Below, in pieces: positions 60,153-64,000 of a stretch of DNA of 64,000 nt (positions within the stretch are counted from its first letter, which is position 1; each line of letters begins with the position of its first letter). Source of the DNA: Zafaria ginkgonis (lineage in GTDB: Bacteria > Actinomycetota > Actinomycetes > Actinomycetales > Micrococcaceae). Both the position numbers and the translations under genes were made by a program. The stretch spans positions 62,001-126,000 of the forward strand of contig NZ_BAABEO010000011.1 in the NCBI RefSeq assembly GCF_039540195.1, read 5' to 3'. The notes below the pieces were generated by a model. That model saw only the letters and a program-made list of their open reading frames with translations. It did not search any database and was not told the origin of the DNA.

Positions 60153-61280
60153 CTAGCCTGCGGCGGGGACCGCGCCGAGCAGCTCCGCGTAGTCGCGCGC
60201 ATGCCGCGCGCTGGTGCACGGGTTGCCCTCGGCCAGGTGCAGGGTCCGCCGCTCCAGGTCCATAACGACGGACATCACGGTGGACCACTGGACTTCGGGC
60301 GCCGAGCGTTCGTCCGGGTGGCAGCAGATCGAGCCGGGGGCGTCGGTGTGGTCCGTCAGCGCCGCGGCCAGCAGCGGGACCGTCACCAGGGAGTCGCTGC
60401 CCACGAGCTGGCCCAGCCGGTCCAGCCGGACGTAGCTGTCCGCCATGGCCACGGGGGCCAGGTCGAACCCGCCGGCGATCGGGCCCAGGAAGTGGTTGGT
60501 GTGGAAAAGGCGGCCGTTCTCCGGGATGAGCGGGACGACGTTGCGGGCGTCCCCCGGGGCCGTTTCGATGTTCAGGATGGCCCCGCCGGCGGCGCCGACC
60601 ACGAAGTTCCCGGCCGAGGCCCGGGGGTGGGCGGCCAGGATTTCGACGGCGTCGAACGTGTGCCGCGCATCGGCGAGCGCCCTGATCAGCACGTGGAACG
60701 GCAGTCCGGGCGCGTGCCCGTCCAGGGAGGTGACGAGGGTGTTCACGGCCACCCCGACGCCGGCCGAATTCAGGAGCGTCTTGGCCAGGAGCCCGGCCTC
60801 CACGATGGTCACGTAGTCGGGGCCGTCCTCGCGCTCGACCTCCAGCACCACCACGGAGTCGAAGCCGAGGACCAGCCAGTCCCAATTCTGTCCCACCAGG
60901 GTGGTGCCGTCCGCGGTGTGCGTGGGGGCGACCGCGAAGGAGCTGCACTCGCCGCCGCCCGGGACGGCGTGGTCGACGACGGCGGCCCACATGATCTCCG
61001 TGCGGCAGTTCATCGCCAGCACGTCGTCCAGCGGCAGGCCGGAGCCCTCGGCGATCCCGACGAGTTCCTCCCAGATCGACGGGTGGGCGGTCCGGATCGC
61101 CTCCGCGTGCCCGCGGGCCTGTTCGACGGCGGCGGGCCAGGCGATGCCCTTGGCCGCGAAGGAGCGCTCGTAGCCGGCACGGGAGTGCAGCACCTGTTCG
61201 CGCGCCCGCTCGCCGTACTGGCGGCCGCGTTCGCGCGGGGTGCCGCTGACCCGGATGCGCGGGTAGGTCTCGGTGCTCAT
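60153..61280 (-). CDS. C45-family peptidase / acyl-CoA:6-APA acyltransferase-like hydrolase
   Basis: A 375-residue Ntn-hydrolase. 'IRVSGTPRERGRQYGERARE' is the family N-terminus. The nucleophile Cys is in 'GGGECSSFAVAPTHTADG', exposed by self-cleavage at Glu-Cys in relatives. 'LVGQNWDWLVLGFDSVVVLE' and 'LNSAGVGVAVNTL' complete the core. Relatives cleave or transfer N-acyl groups (penicillin acyltransferase, N-acyl amine hydrolases). Its start overlaps the deacetylase stop (ATGA). Together they suggest hydrolysis of an acylated amine. Confidence 0.88.
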   Translation of the reverse strand: MSTETYPRIRVSGTPRERGRQYGERAREQVLHSRAGYERSFAAKGIAWPAAVEQARGHAEAIRTAHPSIWEELVGIAEGSGLPLDDVLAMNCRTEIMWAAVVDHAVPGGGECSSFAVAPTHTADGTTLVGQNWDWLVLGFDSVVVLEVEREDGPDYVTIVEAGLLAKTLLNSAGVGVAVNTLVTSLDGHAPGLPFHVLIRALADARHTFDAVEILAAHPRASAGNFVVGAAGGAILNIETAPGDARNVVPLIPENGRLFHTNHFLGPIAGGFDLAPVAMADSYVRLDRLGQLVGSDSLVTVPLLAAALTDHTDAPGSICCHPDERSAPEVQWSTVMSVVMDLERRTLHLAEGNPCTSARHARDYAELLGAVPAAG

Positions 61281-62170
61281 CGGGCGGCTCCGCTCGGAAG
61301 GGTTTCCGGCGCCTGTGCCGCCGGCAGGGTCACTGGGGCCAGGGTCGCGGCGGCCGCGCCGTCGCCGGCGAGGGCCGCGGCCTGCCGGGCGGTGCCGAGC
61401 CAGGCGCCGGTGTCCCGCAAGTGGCCCAGGACCTGGTCCAGCATGGTCAGCCGGGAGGGCCTGCCGATGATCATCGGGTGCATGGTCAGCATCACGTGTC
61501 CGCCCAGGGCCGCGATCCCGTCGATCTCCGGCAGCCACACGTCCAGGACCTCGCGCGGGGACCGGATGGTCTTCTCCCAGGTGTCGTTCGCGAACCAGAA
61601 GTGCGGGGCGTCGTCGAGGATCCAGGACACCGGCAGTTCCGCCAGGTCGTGGGCGGCGTGCCGGTAGGGCCGGATGTCGTTGAGCAGGTTGGAGCTGTAC
61701 TCGAAGCCGGCTTCCTGCAACAGGTCCAGGGTGTGCTCGGTGAACTCCCAGGAGGGAGACCGGTAGCCTGCGACGTCCGCCCCGAGTTGGCGCAGCACCC
61801 GCAGGCCCTCGTGCAGTTCGGTGCGCTCGGCGGAGCGGTCCAGCTGGGTCGGGTTGGTGTGGCTGTGCCCGTGGTGGGCCACCTCGTGGCCGGCGTCGAT
61901 GATGGAGCGGACCACGTCCGGATGCCGCAGCGCATCCTTGCCGCACACGAAGAACGACGCCGTGACCCGGTGCTTCTCCAGCAGGTCCAGGATCAGCGGC
62001 ACGCCGACGCGCGGTCCGTAGCTGCCCTGGGAGAGCACGCCCACCCTGCCCGCGTTCTCCGGGTTCTCGCCGATCCACACCTCCTCGGCGTCGAAGTCGA
62101 AGCTCACGGTGGCGCCGTAGGCGTGGCCGTCGGGCCAGGGAGTCGGGACGAATCTGGTCGTGCTGTTCAC
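61277..62170 (-). CDS. NodB-fold polysaccharide-deacetylase-family protein (PuuE-like)
   Basis: A 297-residue NodB-homology enzyme. 'VSFDFDAEEVWIGENPENA' carries the catalytic Asp pair. 'GHEVAHHGHSHTNP' holds the metal His residues, and 'GYRSPSWEFTEHTLDLLQEA' follows. 'LTMHPMIIGRPSRL' is the last block. No signal peptide is seen, so it acts inside the cell and is closer to PuuE-type amide hydrolases than to secreted chitin deacetylases. The start is GTG 62170. It overlaps the C45 gene and is likely to act on the same acyl-amide. Confidence 0.85.
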   Translation of the reverse strand: MNSTTRFVPTPWPDGHAYGATVSFDFDAEEVWIGENPENAGRVGVLSQGSYGPRVGVPLILDLLEKHRVTASFFVCGKDALRHPDVVRSIIDAGHEVAHHGHSHTNPTQLDRSAERTELHEGLRVLRQLGADVAGYRSPSWEFTEHTLDLLQEAGFEYSSNLLNDIRPYRHAAHDLAELPVSWILDDAPHFWFANDTWEKTIRSPREVLDVWLPEIDGIAALGGHVMLTMHPMIIGRPSRLTMLDQVLGHLRDTGAWLGTARQAAALAGDGAAAATLAPVTLPAAQAPETLPSGAAR

Positions 62171-62323
62171 GGGGGCTCTTTCACTCGCGGGTGCCTCGGA
62201 CGGCCTGGCGGTGCGTCGGGGGCGGGTCGTTGAGTCCAGTGTGTCCGGGCGGTGTGACGCCGGTCATGGGTCGATTGACGTATCTTCCACGGCCGTATGC
62301 CAAGTGATGCCGGGCTGCCAGTT

Positions 62324-64000
62324 TCAGGGCTGCGTGATCCCGTGCTGTTCGATCCAGGGCGGCGGGACGAACCGCGCGTCCGCGTAGGGCGCGGGGTCCA
62401 GGCAGCGGTGCCGGCCGTCCTGGACCTGCCAGATCAGCTGGGCCTGACCGAAGGACGGGTCCGGCGTCTGGTCCGGATAGCTCAGCGAGGTCTGGTGCCC
62501 CGCCGAGAAGATGTAGCTGCCGTTCACGCCCCGGTGCCGCGTGGCACGCAGGGCCTCGAGCGTTCCCGGGAAGTCGCGGCTGTCCGCGGCGATGCGCCAG
62601 GCGGCGGCGAGGACGGAGACCATGTCGTAGCCCAGGCCCGCCTGCGAGCGGCCCGGCTCGGCGCCGTACCTGCGGGTGTAGCCGGCCACGAAGCGGCCGG
62701 CGAACTCGTCCGCGTACGTGCCGGAGACCGTCGACCACACCAGCCCCTCCGCGCGCTCCCCCACCAGCTGGTCGAACAGCGGGATCGAGGGGGCGTAGAT
62801 GCAGTAGAGCACCGATTGGGTGCCGGCGCGCAGCAGAGACAGGTGGAGTTCGGCCATGGTGTGCGGCAGGAACTCGCTGACCACCACCACGTCCGGGGCG
62901 CCCGCCACCACGGATTCGGCCAGCGGCTGCAGCTGGCGCGGGTCCGCGGGCACGGGCACGACGGCGGAGACCTCCCACCCGAGCGCTGCGAGCCTGGCGC
63001 GAGTGGCGTCGTCGGCAATCTGTCCGGCGTCGGCCGGGGTTTCGATGAACGCGATCCGTCCGCTCCGAACCAGTCCGGGCGCGTCCCGCCGCAGCAGGTC
63101 CAGGAAGCGCAGCAGGCCGGTGCCGTAGTTGGTTTCCGTGGGCACGCACTGGAACACGTTGGCGTAGCGCTGCGGGGCGGCGTCGGCCGCCTGCACCTGG
63201 CGCTGCGAGGTCATGGTGTGCAGCACGGGGCAGGCCAGGTCGGCGGCCAGGTCCAGGGCGGTGGCCTCGTCGAAGACGTAGGAGGTCATGACAGCATCGG
63301 GGTCCAGCGCGCGGATCCGGGCAAAGGTGCGCGTCACGCCCGCGGAGGAATAGATGTCGGCGTCGACCTCGACGGCCTCGATGGGCCGCCCGGCGATCCC
63401 GCCGCGCGCGTTGGCCTCCTCGATGGCCAGCAGCGCCCCCTGCCGCGACTGTCGCCCGTCCTCCGCGGCCGGCCCCGCATGGGGGTAGGCCAACACCAGC
63501 CGGACCGGGGAACTCCCCCGGCGCGCCGGCGCCGCCCCGGAAGCCAGCCCGGATGGGGGCCCGGCGGCACCGGAGTCCGGGCCCGCGGCCGGCTCCGGAT
63601 CCAGCGCGGCGATCGGAAGCGCCCGGCATTCCGCGGCCGGCGCGGGCAGCGGAAGCTTGAGCCAGCCGTGGCCGGCCGCCATGACGCCGGCGGCCGTGCG
63701 GCTGGCGGCGCCGAGCTTGGTGCGGATCATCTCCACCTGGGTGGAGACGGTGCGCGCGCTGGTGTGCAGGTGGCCGGCGATCTGCGGGTTCGAGTGTCCC
63801 GCCGCCAACAGCGTGAGCACGTCGAGCTCGCGGTGGGTCAGCCGTGCCGGATTGGGGGCCGCCACGGCCTCGACGACCGTCTTGCGCGCCCGCTCCGGGC
63901 CGGTCAGGCTCAGGCGGACATGCAGCATGCGGCGGCTGGTCGGCAGCTCCAGCAGGAAGGACAGGCGGTCGTGCCCGCTGCCGCCCAGGCGCTGCGCGTA
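62324..64000 (-). CDS. LuxR-type HTH fused to a periplasmic-binding-protein fold, partial at the right edge
   Basis: The frame stays open to the edge and no stop is seen, so the N-terminus is missing; at least 558 residues are present. Counting from the Met at 63928, 'LTHRELDVLTLLAAGHSNPQ' then 'IAGHLHTSARTVSTQVEMIR' is a LuxR/GerE helix-turn-helix. After a Pro/Ala linker comes a type-1 periplasmic-binding domain ('VRLVLAYPHAGPAAEDGRQS', 'GALLAIEEANARGGIAGRPI', 'SQAGLGYDMVSVLAAAWRIA'), as in branched-chain amino acid or amide receptors such as AmiC. No export signal is visible. It probably senses a small amide inside the cell and controls the deacetylase/C45/permease operon. Confidence 0.8.
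   Translation of the reverse strand, partial: YAQRLGGSGHDRLSFLLELPTSRRMLHVRLSLTGPERARKTVVEAVAAPNPARLTHRELDVLTLLAAGHSNPQIAGHLHTSARTVSTQVEMIRTKLGAASRTAAGVMAAGHGWLKLPLPAPAAECRALPIAALDPEPAAGPDSGAAGPPSGLASGAAPARRGSSPVRLVLAYPHAGPAAEDGRQSRQGALLAIEEANARGGIAGRPIEAVEVDADIYSSAGVTRTFARIRALDPDAVMTSYVFDEATALDLAADLACPVLHTMTSQRQVQAADAAPQRYANVFQCVPTETNYGTGLLRFLDLLRRDAPGLVRSGRIAFIETPADAGQIADDATRARLAALGWEVSAVVPVPADPRQLQPLAESVVAGAPDVVVVSEFLPHTMAELHLSLLRAGTQSVLYCIYAPSIPLFDQLVGERAEGLVWSTVSGTYADEFAGRFVAGYTRRYGAEPGRSQAGLGYDMVSVLAAAWRIAADSRDFPGTLEALRATRHRGVNGSYIFSAGHQTSLSYPDQTPDPSFGQAQLIWQVQDGRHRCLDPAPYADARFVPPPWIEQHGITQP

Noticed and set aside
58690..60990. A 766-codon version of the APC permease
   Set aside because: The extension is antisense-like sequence across the C45 gene; the permease starts at 60042 after TGGAG.

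Overview
The window is high-GC actinobacterial chromosome. Its protein sequences look most like those of Micrococcaceae (Arthrobacter, Kocuria and relatives). This is a judgement from family resemblance: a Rhodococcus/Kocuria-type putrescine oxidase, DUF4235/DUF4383/DUF3618/DUF7218 genes, a BldC-like excisionase-fold regulator and an HrcA/CIRCE site. Genes are dense, often overlap by ATGA or GTGA, and many convergent pairs are closed by long perfect GC-rich hairpins. I see no insertion sequence, integrase, CRISPR array or prophage.

Layout, left to right. 1-5.1 kb: the tail of a ProW-type osmolyte permease, a small membrane protein, a GntR regulator overlapping a soluble Cache-domain gene, then an APC permease and an SDR dehydrogenase on the opposite strand. 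5.2-7.2 kb: M48 peptidase, tRNA-Ala(CGC) with its terminator, a BldC-like regulator and an Lrp/AsnC regulator. 7.2-12 kb: a probable putrescine module (APC permease, tandem universal stress protein, putrescine oxidase) divergent from a TetR gene, with a 23-bp palindrome between them. 12-25.7 kb: an envelope and stress island (DUF456, SRPBCC, a holin-like/DUF3618 operon, Rho-N protein, topoisomerase IB, general-stress SDR, CBS, CsbD, Dps, GlsB). Within it lies a decaying lipoprotein / NRAMP / PRC-barrel operon with three separate lesions.

25.8-37.4 kb: an F420/NADP reductase-like protein, an AldR-like Lrp regulator divergent from alanine dehydrogenase, a translationally coupled GDSL hydrolase / 32-residue membrane peptide / MFS set, thioesterase, zinc alcohol dehydrogenase, FAD-Rieske fusion oxidoreductase, XRE-cupin and IclR regulators. 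37.5-46.8 kb: an HcaE/BphA-type ring-hydroxylating dioxygenase operon (alpha, ferredoxin, reductase, beta, cis-dihydrodiol dehydrogenase, acyl-CoA ligase, unknown protein), divergent from an SDR and an MHS-family transporter. 46.9-51.9 kb: cation antiporter, DUF4235, thioesterase, CIRCE-controlled Hsp20, D-2-hydroxyacid dehydrogenase and a TetR regulator. 52.2-56 kb: mhpB-mhpD-mhpF-mhpE, the meta-cleavage half of phenylpropionate catabolism.

Taken together the two aromatic blocks would convert phenylpropionate or cinnamate to a cis-dihydrodiol, to 2,3-dihydroxyphenylpropionate, through ring fission, and on to pyruvate and acetyl-CoA. The ring-fission-product hydrolase (mhpC) is not in the window.

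56-64 kb: two related proteins of unknown family, then an operon for an APC permease, a C45-type amidohydrolase/acyltransferase and a NodB-fold deacetylase. Next to it is a probable regulator fusing a LuxR helix-turn-helix to a periplasmic-binding-protein fold; that gene runs off the right edge.
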